A DNA stretch of 64,000 nt. Origin: Phascolarctos cinereus (lineage: Eukaryota; Chordata; Mammalia; Diprotodontia; Phascolarctidae). The notes beneath the pieces were generated by a model that saw nothing but the letters and a program-made list of their open reading frames with translations, was not told the DNA's origin and searched no databases. The translations under genes and the position numbers were made by a program. Position 1 is the first letter of the stretch; each line of letters opens with the position of its first letter. The stretch spans positions 9,244,501 through 9,308,500 of the forward strand of contig NW_018344068.1 in the NCBI RefSeq assembly GCF_002099425.1. Reading direction: 5' to 3'. Below are positions 20,364 through 49,300 of the stretch, piece by piece.

Positions 20364-20725
20364 GGATGAATACCCCCACACAACCAATTCCCCCTTTCTC
20401 CCTGGCCCTGGGCCAGGACCCGTGACAGATCCTCCTCAGAGAGGTACAAATGCTTCCCTTGCCCCTATTTGTCTAGGGGGTAGGAATAGTACAGGACAGA
20501 GGGACAGAGCCATTAGTAACTTCCCAGAGGACACACTCCAAGCTGCCCCTTTCCCTGGGCAGGGGACTTGGATCCGTTACCTCCTTTTGGGGGTGGGCCA
20601 ATTGTGCTCAGCCTCGCCCCCTGTGGGCCATTTCTCCAATACCTCTCACAGCTCTCTGTGATGTATTGGGGAGAGGCTGTATCAGCTACATTAAGGATTT
20701 TTTTTTTAAGTGAAATGGAGAAACA

Positions 20726-20731
20726 AATAAA
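20726..20731 (+). terminator. SH2B1 poly(A) signal
   Basis: AATAAA lies 363 nt after the alpha stop codon and is followed by a T-rich, GT-containing stretch. It is the first canonical hexamer on this strand after the stop. Confidence 0.75.
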
Positions 20732-20759
20732 AAGGTTTATCTCAGCTCTCTTCTGGTCA

Positions 20760-23700
20760 TTGGCCCAATGTTTGTATCACAGAATGGAATTGGAGATGGG
20801 GACATAATTGGCTCAGGAGGTGCACATAGATATGCTTTTGAGTCCTGGATCAGCCACTTTCTGGGTGACTTTGTGCCTGTCACTTCCCATGTCAGACTAG
20901 TCAGCTCTTAAGCCCCTTCCAACTCTTAACATTCTGGTTCTGGAATTCCAACCCCTGTGGGAGAGCTGTACATAGAGCCAGGGCATGAGGGTGGCTTCTT
21001 TTTTCCTAAATAGGTTGTTCTGGGAGAGGTCAAAGGTAATGGCCATTGATCTGGGCTGGAAAGGCCAGACTTGGGAGCAGGGTTTCTGGGTTCTTGAGAA
21101 AGGAGGCATCTGGCCTGGGACTGGGAAACTTGTAGTAGCTCTGCTACTCAGTTACATGTGTTACCTTGGAGAAGTCACTCAATTTATTTGGGCCTCAGTT
21201 TACTCCTCTGTAAATGAGGGGGTTAGACTTAGATGGTGTCTTGAGAACCCTTCTAGTTCTGACATTCTGAATTTCCTTGAGTTGTGGCTGCTCCCGTCTT
21301 TGGTGGTGCATTTCTCCAAAAGAGGGCGCTCCTGGGCCTCCTTGCTACTCTGGCCCCCAGGAGAAGTTCAGAGGATTGTTGGATTTAAAAACATTTTAGA
21401 GAGAAAAAAAAATTGGCAGGAGCCATCCAGTCAAACCCCCCGATTTTAAAGATGAGTAAATGGGCCCCCAACAGGTAGCTGGTTTGCATAAGGTCAGACA
21501 GGTAATGGGAGCAGAGCTGGAATTCAGACACAGGACTACTGACTGGGAATGCTGTGCTCCTTACGTTATACCACAGTAGCTGCCTAAGACCATTTCCAAA
21601 CTTTCTGAGCTGCTCCCCCTGTTTTGCCAGTGCTGCCCTTCACCTGTCTCTTTTTCACTTGTGTTCCTGCCCTGCTACCACCACTCCTCAGTCTAGTGGG
21701 ATGCTCCAGCCCTGTGTTCTTCCCTTTCCTTTGGCTTTGCCACTCCCTTTCCTTCTGTCCCAGCTCCCCTCCTCCAGCAGGCCCTAGACTCTTGTGACCT
21801 TGTTATTCTGAGCCTTTGGTTCTGACAGGAGATGGACAGGAGACAGCTGGAGTCTGCAGTATACCCTGGGCAGAGAGCTGGCGGAAGGTTGCTGATTTTT
21901 CCCACTTGGTCTTCTTTCTGGGGCTCCCTTATTATCCAGTTAGGGGAACCTGAGGGGTGGAACAAGCCTTTGAAGATGGGGAAAGTTGGGAGATCTTGGT
22001 GTTATGAATGGGGAGTATGAGAATTCCACCACTTCGGAGATTAACAAGATCTGATTCAGACCTAATCTGACCAGGAACAAATTATATTCCCTGCTTGCCC
22101 CTTTGGTCTTCAGAAAATTGCCTTTGTAAGGCAAAAGGGGACTCTTCAGGGAACAGAGGGCCCACAGGATCCAAAGGCCTTCTTCCTGGGTTCTTGTATT
22201 TGGATAATTGTTTCTTTTCCCGAAACTCTGGGCCGTACCACCTCCTCACAGACTCTGGGATGTTAGAGCTGAAATGTACCTGAGAATTTTGGTCCAACCC
22301 CCTTGTTTTTATAGATGGGAAAACTGAGGTGCAGAAAGAAGTTATTTGCCAGAGTGACAAGGGCAGTTGATGACAGAGCCCTTTTTTCCTACCAGCCTTA
22401 GGGACAGGTGTGAGAATGCCTTCCTCAATCAAATCAGAAAGTGTTTGACTGTCCTCAGAAAAGAATCTTAGTCATATTCTAAATCATTTTCCTTCTCCAC
22501 CTCTGATCTCCCCTAGTTTGATACTGGATAAAGTGTTTTTCCTTTCTGAGCCTCTAGTTTTCTTATCTGTAAAATTAGGGGACTTAGGGCTTTGCCCCCT
22601 TTAATTCTCTCTCCTCTCCTCTCCTCTCTCTCTCTCTCCCTCCTTCCCCCTCCCTCCCTTCCTTCCCTTTCCTCCCTCTCTCCCTCCCTTCTTCTTTCCC
22701 CCCCTCTCCATGTTTGGTCACTCTTGCTCCTTCAAGACGGGCAGTGGCCCCTGTCACTCAACCAGGGTGGGGAAAAACTAGCCTGAGCAGTAGCTTAGGT
22801 ATGGTGAATTTGCCTTCTCACACCTCTCTTCTCGACCCAGATAACATGGGATCATGGGATAGGTCTGATTCCTGTGGGTGTAATTCTCTCACATAATGGC
22901 CCCATTTTGTGTAGCCCCCACACTCCAACCTCCCCCCCACGCTTCCCCCCCCCAGAGGTCAGGGAAGGACTCAGCTGTGGAGGAGAGACAGTCAAAGCTG
23001 TGAAAAAGGGGAGGGGGAGGAGAGCTATGTCCTCACCTCACCCTGGAGATTGCCCTTCCAGCCCAGGCAGAGGAGTGGTAGGGTACTGGAGGGTTCAAGA
23101 GGGAAGCATTCCTAAATCTCTCCCCACCCCCACACCCCCCAAGCACTCTGGTTTTTCCCAAGTGAGGGAGTCCCCTTTCCTCAGGCTCCCTTCTCCCTGT
23201 ACTTTTCTTTAGACTATTAGAGCCAAAATGGACCTTAGAAGAACAATCAACTGGCTTGGCGTCCTCGTACTACACATGGGAAAATGAAGGAACAGGGGAA
23301 GTGATTTGCCCAAGGTCACAACTCCTTTCTACGACCTTCCCACCTCTAACCCTTCACTGGTTAATCCTCATCCTGTCTTTGCTCCACTACCATTTCGTTC
23401 CTTTGCCCCTTCGGCTATCGCCTTCCTCATTCCCTCTCCTTTTCCTCCACCCCTTCTTACCAGCCCCCAATACCCACACTCTTTTCTCCTGACCCCCCAA
23501 GGTCCCCTCCTACCTCCCCCATTCTTCAGCAGTTGCCTAGTGGTAACCAGACGCTCCACCCTGGGGCAAGGGTGGGGGCTGGCTCACAGCAGCTGCCACT
23601 GCTGGGAGGCTGACACTGAATCCAGGGCTCAGAAACTTCTTGTGCCTTCGAACCCAGTCTTTCAGTCCTGCCTGGCTCCTGACAACAGGGCCTCCTGCTC

Positions 23701-25200
23701 CTTTCTCCTTAAGGTTCAGTTTGCTTCTTGTTCCACTGGCCCCTCACCTCTAGTCTGTTCCCCTCAGCTATCTCCTTTAGGGCTTCCCTCCCCCGTGGCT
23801 TCTCCAAATAAGGTAGCTGTAGTGTAGTGGAAAAATGGATGGATTTGGAAAAACTGGGTTTGAATCCCAGTTCTGCCACTTATTACTTGTGTGATTGTGG
23901 ACATCTTTCTGGAATTCATTTTTCTCATCTATAAAATGAGAGCATTGGAATAGACAGTCTCTAGGGTCCCTTCCAGCTCAAAATCCCATGATTTCCCCTA
24001 CATCTGTCACTGTTTCACCAGATCTGACCTTCCCCAGTCATACCCACACCCATTCCCTTTGTCTATACCAGCCTGATTTAGTTATCCTCCATGAATGTCC
24101 ATCCTACCCTGATTTTCCTTGAGGCATCTGTCCAGCTCTTGAGCACAATATAACCATTATCTTTGTTCTCTACTGACCTTAGATTTCTCCTGTTTTAATT
24201 TTTCCAATTCTCACCTGGGAGTAACGCCAACAGTCAGGTGATAGCAGTAAAAATTGTACATTAGCCATAAGGTTTTGGGTCAAGACCTGTCAGTGTGGAG
24301 GAAGCCATGGCTTGAGAAAGAATCATTGTTTCTATCCTTCCTTGTCTAGGAAGGTATCTCTACCCCCATTCTAAACCTTCAGACCATATGTCTTTCCTCT
24401 TTGTGCCATCAGCACATTTTGTAGCCTCTTGGGTTACCCCTGTTGCTGGGTATCCCATTTTCCTTGTGGGGGGGATTCCCTATCAGGAATGGTGGGGCAG
24501 GGCCTTGTGTTTCCCATGGCTTTAGGCGGGCATATGGGGAGGTGGTGTTGGCAGGGGGTACATGCAGTCCTGGCTCTACTCACCAGCACTTGGACACTAA
24601 ATCCCATGTTGATGCTCCTGCTGCCCCCCTCCCTGGGGTAGGGTTACCACCTTCTGCCCTGTCCCTTTGACCCTCTCCCCTCCTCATTTCCACTTGCCCC
24701 TCTAGAGTTGCGCTCTCCTATCCCACAGTAGACAATCTCCCTTCCAGTTTTGTCTTAGTTTTCCCTGGCCCTTTCACTTGACCTCTTGGTTCCAGTCTCT
24801 ATGTGTTTCCTCCTTTATTTCATTAGGATGAAGAAGATGCTGAAAGTTATGGGGCAGTAGGGACAGGCTGAGCTATCCAGGTGGGAATAGTGGTAGAGGG
24901 AACAAATGGAGGGGGAGGGGAAAAAGGATGGAAGGGCTGAAAGGGGGTTGGAAAGGAAAAGAATAAGATTGGATTGAGGAAGCTAGAATTTCATGGAGAG
25001 AGGAGGCAGGGGAAGTTGGGGGGAAGATAAGAAATGCAAGAGACAGATAGTCTCAGTCTCCCCCTGCCCCCTCTTTCCCTGGGGCAGGGGCCACTCTGGC
25101 CTTATGAGTGACATCTCAGGCTGCAGCCCCACTGTTCCCCCTCTGTCAGCAAAAATACCTCTCTCTTCTGGCCCCTCCTGTTAGGGTCTTAGCCAGCCAA
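20760..25200. other. SH2B1-ATP2A1 intergenic region
   Basis: No gene could be supported. MIR/THER1-like remnants lie around 20800-20945, 21130-21270, 21390-21590 (reverse), 22250-22400 (reverse), 22500-22590, 23215-23340 (reverse) and 23815-23990. A 100-bp homopyrimidine tract lies at about 22603-22710, and a purine-rich stretch at about 24880-25050. Open frames here are short and pyrimidine-driven. Confidence 0.6.
22603..22710. repeat. Homopyrimidine (CT-rich) tract
   Basis: About 105 bp are almost wholly C and T on the plus strand, with a (CT)n core around 22624-22640. Such mirror-like pyrimidine tracts can form triplex DNA. No gene overlaps it. Confidence 0.8.
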
Positions 25201-25453
25201 TCCTGGGCCTGGTGGGGGGGTTGGGCACCCCCTCAACTCACTCATAAGGGCCAGCTGGGGGTTGGGGGGGTGGCCGGCTGCTGTAGGTTGGACGGGGGTC
25301 AGAGTTGCGTGAAGGGGAGACAAGCCCATCAGGGGGGCTGAAGAGAGACAGACAGAGACAAGCAGGTGGAGAGACTAAGGAGGAAATTCCCCACGTGTAA
25401 AAGAGACCCCCTAGAAGAACGCACCGGCCCCTGGCCCCCAGGAAGGGAGCAAG
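25200..25453 (+). promoter_or_regulatory. ATP2A1 upstream region and 5' UTR
   Basis: The 250 bp before the start codon contain an E-box CAGCTG (25252-25257) inside G-rich DNA with several runs of 5-7 G (about 25211-25270), and a further E-box, CAGGTG, near 25362. E-boxes fit MyoD-family control of this fast-muscle gene, but binding is inferred. No clear TATA box was found. Confidence 0.4.
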
Positions 25454-42411
<16,958 letters not shown>

Positions 42412-42700
42412 CCAGCCCCCTGGTCCCCAATCCCCTTCACAGCCACTTTCTCCCCACCCTGGTAGAGAAATACATCTTCAGCGGGTGATGTGGCACAGCC
42501 TCCCAGGATCCTCTCCCCAAAGCCATTCCTCCCCTCTTCTCCCGTCTGTTCCCTCCCAGTCCCCCTTTCATTTTTCTGTTTATAAAACACCACTTCAACC
42601 CTCTATCCCTCTTCCCACCTCAGGCTCCCTTCCTCTTTTTACCCACCCACTGGCCCTGCCGCAGGGGCTGTAGGGACAAGGCGACCCTCTAAGCTGCTAA

Positions 42701-42706
42701 TTTATT
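42701..42706 (-). terminator. Probable RABEP2 poly(A) signal
   Basis: The minus strand reads AATAAA here, about 640 nt beyond the RABEP2 stop. No other minus-strand AATAAA or ATTAAA was found between the stop and this point. It lies four bases from the plus-strand signal of ATP2A1. Confidence 0.6.
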
Positions 42707-42709
42707 GAC

Positions 42710-42715
42710 ATTAAA
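42710..42715 (+). terminator. ATP2A1 poly(A) signal
   Basis: ATTAAA lies about 300 nt after the neonatal-form stop. No better hexamer lies in the 3' UTR. The downstream region is GT-rich. Confidence 0.7.
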
Positions 42716-43342
42716 GGAGAGTAAACTCTGGCCTAGACTTCCATGTATGAGAACAAAAGCAAATCTGGTTAAGTCACGTATGAGAGCACGTTAGTGTAAT
42801 GCACACGTGAAAGCGGCTGTGGCCAGGATGCATCCTACACATATTGAGGTTTCACCATTACCCCCAGGGCACTGCAGAGGGGAGTGGGAAGAGGGAAGGG
42901 CTGCTACAACAAAGATGGGGGGAGCGGGGGGGGGGTAACAGTCCATGGGACCAAAGGGTTCACAAGCTGAATTAGTGTCAGTCTTGGCTGAAGGGCAGTG
43001 TGGGTTGGGGGCCCTAGTGGGAAGAGCTTCAAGAACATGCTCTTGGCTTTGGCTGGGGGAGGAGGGCTCATGACCCTCTCTCGCTTGTCATCCCTGAGAG
43101 CAGAAAGGCCCATTACTGGCTACGGGGGGGGGGGGCAAGAACTAGATGGGACAGAGCCCCTCCGCTGCTGGCCCAGGGGAGGGGACTGAGTTTTCCTGAG
43201 GGGGCAGAAGGCTATGTTTCATTATCCCCAAACCCCAGAAATCCTTGATTTTGCCGGAGTCTAAGAAGGCAGGTTCTTTCCCCAGAGATGTGTGAGGGGG
43301 GAGGGGAGACAGCAAGTATTGATGCCCAGCCTCCGGCTGTGT

Positions 43343-46300
43343 TCAGGTGTCCTTTATGTCCTTCACATCTCTTAGGGGGGTCTCATCCACAATGTTTCGC
43401 ACCTGGTCCAGTGTCTCTGCCTGGCGAATCCTCTCCAGGCGTACCTGTGGGGGACGGGTTGCGTGAGGCAGAGAAGTGTTCAGCTCTCCCTTCCACCCCC
43501 AACTGATAAATCTAAGACTCTTTTCCCTGGTCCTTGGGGGACTATAGTAGCCATCAAGGGAAGTCTGGGGATGGTGCAATCACAAAATGGCAGTGTTATG
43601 TAAATCTGAGTAAATTGCTTCATGTTTGGGCCATCTCAGTGGGAAGGAAGGGGACTACAGCTCAAAGGGTCAGCCCAGCTTGGACATCCAGTATTCTGTC
43701 ACTGTACAGATGTAAGCCTCAGCCGTTGTTTTTCTCTTTGATTCTCTCTCGGCAGCAGCTGGCTGGAGGGGCTGCCTCCTGCAGGGAGTCATGCTCAGTG
43801 TAGATGCCTGGTCAGGACACTCCTCCCCACATCACACCCTTACTTGGGCTCCCATTCATACCTGCAGGGCCTGGGACAGCCGAACAAAGTCCCTTTGTAC
43901 TTGCTCACTCGTCTCCAGCTCAGCCTGAAGCCTTAACACCTTTGCCCTTTGTTCTGAGAGGAGGTTTGTGAGCTGAGCCTGGTAGGGGTGGAAGCAAAGG
44001 GAAATGTGTAGCCCTAGACGTCAGGTCATCTACCCTCCACCCCTGTGGCACCACCAGGACAGGGGAGGAAGAAGAGAAAAGGAGGCACGGGCCAAGCCTG
44101 TGGCAGAGGAAACAGCATCACCACCTCCCTATTCCCATACTATGGCCACAGCAGGTGGAGAGAAGAGTGTGAGTGGGGTATGAAAAGCCAGGACATGGGT
44201 CTCCCTCTCCACATGAATATAACCTGCCCGGCTTGCTCAGACCTTCTCCTCGGTCCAGCTGACAGCTGGGGGGGGTGGCTGCCTCGAGGGTGCCTGAAGC
44301 TGCTGCTCTGCCTGCTGGGGAGGGTGGGGAGAAAGACGACCCCTTTAACTTGCCCCTAGAAACCTCTCCCTCCCACATTCCTGTCCGTCCGAAGCCCTCA
44401 CCTTGCTCTGCTCCTGCTGGATCCGTTCCATCTCTGTCCTTAGGCTACACAGGGAGGCTGGGAGGTCAGGGGGTCAAAGCAGATCCATTACCTCCCCCAT
44501 CACCTCCTTCTCCCTCCTTCCATCCCCCTTCTAGCCCAGCCTCTGCCTTCTTATACTCACCCTCCAAAACCTCTGTGTTGTCATGGCAACAGGGGAATGG
44601 AAGAAAAGGAGAAGAAAACGGTGTCAACCCTTGGCATCTCTCTCTCCACCTCCCTGGGTGTGTCCGGCACCTTCCCGGAACATGCTGATCCATTTGTGTT
44701 GGCCGCCCCCTCACCTGTTTCCTCCCGCTGAACCCTCAACTCCCTCTCTAGACCAGCCCTTGAGGCCGTCTCCTCTTCCAACGCCTCCCTCAGCGTCACA
44801 ATTTCGATCCGCAGTCGCTCGGCTTCATGCTCCTGGGCACGCTGACATTCCCGGGCTTCTTGCCGGGTGCTCCGTACCAACTGCTGCAGCTCCTGGAAAA
44901 GAAAGATGCCAAAGACTGGTGCAGAGGGACAGTGTTAAAGGTCACGACGTGTCACTAGCTGCTCACACGTACTAAAACAGCCGGTTAAGTGGATACCTCA
45001 GAAAACAGGAGTGCTAGAAGGAACCTGAGAGATCAACTAGTCTGTTCTCATTTATCAATGAGGAAACTGAGACCCAGAGGGGGAAGTGATTGATTTGCCT
45101 CTCCCCAATTTCTCCACATTAGTTTCTTACGGTCAGGGCAGATTCTCCAAGGCAAAAGGTCACTGAACAAGTCCTCCCTACAACCTTGGGAATCGCATCA
45201 GAGAACAGTGACTCCCCTACCTTCCCAAGCCCCCTTCTGTCCATACCAGGGCAGACGTGGGCAGCGGCAGCTCCTCTTCTCCCTGCTCTTGCTCCCGAGC
45301 CTGGGGGCCTAAAGACAAGGGTTGCCGGCACCGAAGTCCTTGGTTCTCCTCATTCAGTCGCTTTATTTCATAGCAAACACGCTTGTGAGAGGCAGCCAGC
45401 TCTGCCTGGGGCCGGGTGAGAGATGTCATTAAAAGGGGGTAATGGGGCTCAGTTACCCCCACTCCTATGGTCGGTGCAGCAGCCTGAGGTCCAAACCCAC
45501 CCTGATACTCAGGAACTTTTCTCAGGAATACTCCCCAATACTGACCAGTTTCAGTTCCTGAAGACTTGCCCCACCCAACGTCCCACCGCTGGCTTCTCTC
45601 CTAACTCACCCCACATTAAGACACTTCTACTACCTACTCAACACTACCTCCTGGGCCCAAGCTTGGGGACCTAGAATGAAAGCCGCCAGCCCCTCCGCAG
45701 ACTGTTCATCCCTTTTCCCTGAATTCCTGCCCCCAGCCCAAGGTCTCCTCACCATCTGGTGTTGAGCCCTCTCTTGAGCCTGGCTCACAGTCCCCTGCAA
45801 GGTCTGTAGAAGCTGCTCTGAGGTCTGCACCTGAGCCAGCAGCACCTGAACCTGGGCAAGGAGAGACAATGTCAAAGAGGCCACCATCGCCAGGGTAGCA
45901 AGGATGGAGAGAAGCAGGAAGCCCAGCAGGAACCCGTGGCCTCCGCTCGCTCCCTACCTGCTTGGCACAGTCTTCACTGCTCCGCTTCAGGGCCTCCTGG
46001 AGCTCATCCCGTTCTCGCCCAGCGCCCTCGAGCTGCCTCTGAAGCTGCTGCAGAGACTCTTGCTGCTGCCGTCCCTGACACAGAAATCCCCGTCACACAG
46101 AAGATGAAGGGAGGCCTGCACACTCAGAAGGCACTTGAAAAATCTTATAACATTCTAGATGGCAAAAGTCTTAGAGATCACTTGGTCCAGTGCCTCGCTT
46201 GACAGAGGAAATTTATGCCCTGAGAAGGGAAGTCATTTGCCTAGTGCAGGTCTCCAGGTTCCCAGTACAGGCCTCCTTCCACTACCCCACACAGCCCCCT

Positions 46301-49300
46301 GTGTCTCCATGCTCCTGTAATCACCCCCTTCGCCTCACCTCAAGCTGCAGCTGCTCCCACTGGTGGTCTGACACAAGCTGATAACCCGGGGGAGGGAGGT
46401 AGATGCCTTCAGGAACTAGGGTCCCTGTAGAGACAAGGGAGGCAGTCTCCTCCTGCTCAGGGCTCATGCCCCGGCGTCCTCGGGGCAGGGAAGCGCTGTT
46501 GCCAGCACCTCCCAAGGAGAAGGAAGAGATCGAGGCACTGTCATCGCAGTTCCGAGCAAAAACCTCAGCGGCCGCACCCCCATCCACATTCAGATCTTCT
46601 GGTGGTTCCAGGGGGGGTGAAGGGTTCCGGGGCAGAGGGAGCAGCTCTGTGGAGCCATGTAAAGAGGGCTGGGGATGGGGACGAGCCTAAGGACATGGGA
46701 AAGGGAAGAAGAGAAGTTTGGATGTGAGGCTTCCTTTGGGTTTCCTGTACGGAACTCTCTGCCCACCTTCCCCCAAGTCCTCCTACAGTCCTTCATTCCT
46801 TCACCTGGCCTCCCTGGATTTCCTGGATCAGCTCCTCCGCCCTTAGGAGCTTCCCCTTCAGTTCTGCAATCTCCTGCTCCATGGGTAGCACTATCTCCCG
46901 AAGCTTCTCTGAATCCTCATGAGCCTAGGGACAGGGAAAGATGGGATAGTTCATCACCAAGGAGTGACCTAACCCCACCCAACTTCCTCCTCCTCCTCCA
47001 CCTGCCCCTGATTACCACCTGCTTGGAAATCTCCAGTGGCTCCCAGTGCTTACCAAATAAAGTTCAAACACCTGGGCCCCGCACAAAGCCTTCCACAATC
47101 TGACCCCTTCCTCATCTGTCTTATTACCTTTTGTGACTGATTATATTTAGAGAGCACGTTAAGGCTTGCAAAGTACCTTCCTCACAATGATTGTAAGAAG
47201 GAAGTTAAAATATTATCCCCATTTTACAGGTGGGAGAACTGGGGCTCTGAAAGACTGATATGGTCGCAAAGCTTTTAGGTATCCAAAATTAGATGTGAGT
47301 CCAGGTCTGACCTCAAAATCCAGCACTCTTTTCACTATCATCTGCCTACTGTGTACCCTTGCACTTGGCAACTCTCTCCCACTACCATGCCCAACCCACC
47401 CTTGAATTCCTACAAATCTGTTAAAGCCCAACTCCAATGTCACTGCCTCTGGGAAGCCTTCCTGGACACTGCTGGCTAGTAATGACTTTCCTCCTAGACT
47501 TCACACGGTACCTGCTTGGCAGGTACCCTCTTGTACTGTCTACCACACAGATAACAAACACACTGCCCTCACATTAAAGTGCAAATGGGAAATACTTAGC
47601 AAAAGAAGTAAAACTACAATAAAGCTAGATAACAGTAAAATTGAAAACTAAGTCACTATGCTGTGGCTGCAGGAATCCTTACATACAGATTAAAGTCCCC
47701 ACTTCTATTTGCGTCTGACACACCGGCTCTGCTGCCCGTGTGCCACACATCACCTAAGATGGTTATGTGTGTTCTGGCCCTACCCTCTGCTAGACTGAAG
47801 GCCCTATGAGTGCAGGGACTGGATCTTCTCTAAGCTTCATCCCTGTGCCCTTCTCCTCCACCTCACCTAGCTGAGGGTTTGTACAGGTATAATGAAGCTC
47901 TGTTGGAGCTTCCCCTTCAAGCTTCTCTCTCTTCCCCCAAAGCTCTACAAACTGGGCTCTTATGCTCCCCCCCCCCGATACCCAAAGGCTTCCTGGAGTC
48001 CCCAGTCTCAACCTTTTCCATTTGCTTCTCCAAGGAGTCCAGAGGGTGAGAACGAGAAAGAAGCTGCTTCAGCCGGCTCAGCTCCCTTTCTCTCGCTTCC
48101 TGGTCTTGCAACTGCTGTTTCCGCTCTTGCTCCAGAGAAGAGATTCGAGCCTCATAGCTACTAATGGAGTCTTGAAGGAAGGAAGGAAAGAAAATCAGTG
48201 TGGAGTGGGGGAAAGAACCCAGGAAACTTGGGGCCAGATTTCATCTCTTCTCCTCACTACCAGTGTGAGCCAGGGCAAGCCACTCCTCTTCGGCTCCTTC
48301 ACTTTTAAAATGATGGGCCTGGACTAGAGAGATGGCCTTTGAGGTACCTTCTAGCTCTGTGTGTTGGGATCCCATGAAAGTGGGTGGTGGAACGGGGCCA
48401 GCCAAACTCAAAATCCCTGAGGGGGAACGACTCTCTTCATTTGTAATGGCTGAATAGGCCTGGGGGTAGGGAAGGTTAGGGAGGTCCCAAGGAAAAGAGG
48501 ATGCATTGGGGAAAACAGGACTTGGAGGGAGAAAGTAAAGAGATAGAGGGGAGGATGAGAAAAGAGTATCTCTGGATACTCTGGTGGTACCAGAGGCGAA
48601 AGGAGGAAGTGCTAGAAAGGGAGCCCTGGGACAAAGGTGACAGTATGTAAGAGTGAAAAGGAACTTCCAGGGGTTAAAAGGGAAGGAACCCTGAAGGGAA
48701 AAAAGGCAGAAAGGAAGGTACCTACTTGCCTAAGGTTGCACAGGGGGGTTGGATTAGAGTTGAATCAAACAGCTAGTGACCGAAATGACACTGCCAAAAT
48801 GCAGGCAGAAATCTCCAAATAAAAACAATAATAATCACAGCTGACAGACATACATTGCTTTTGAATTTACAAGGCACTTTACATGCTGCTGCTGCTGCTG
48901 CTGTTTGGTCCTTGGTTCTAGAAGAGGACCATGATGTCAGGGAAGTGATGCCATGACATGCAAGCAAATTGGATTTAAGCGAAGGAGAGCTGTGCAAAAT
49001 CACCAGCCTCACTTTCTCCTCCATAGCCATCTGAGTCCAGTGGCCAGATATGGATCAGGACAACTGGAGATGGCCCAGATTGGTATGGGGGACTTTGGCC
49101 TTTACAACCTAAGGTCTTTAACAGGTCTCAGTTTGACAGGGGCAGCACCCATTCAGTGATGAAGGCTTAATAAGAAATGAGGCAAAGAATGGCCTCTTTA
49201 AAAAAAAAAAATAGATCTGGGAAGTGAAGACCCTCAGGGTTTCTGGCCAAAACAGAAACAACTGTTATTTACATACATCTTATTTCAATCTCACAACAAT

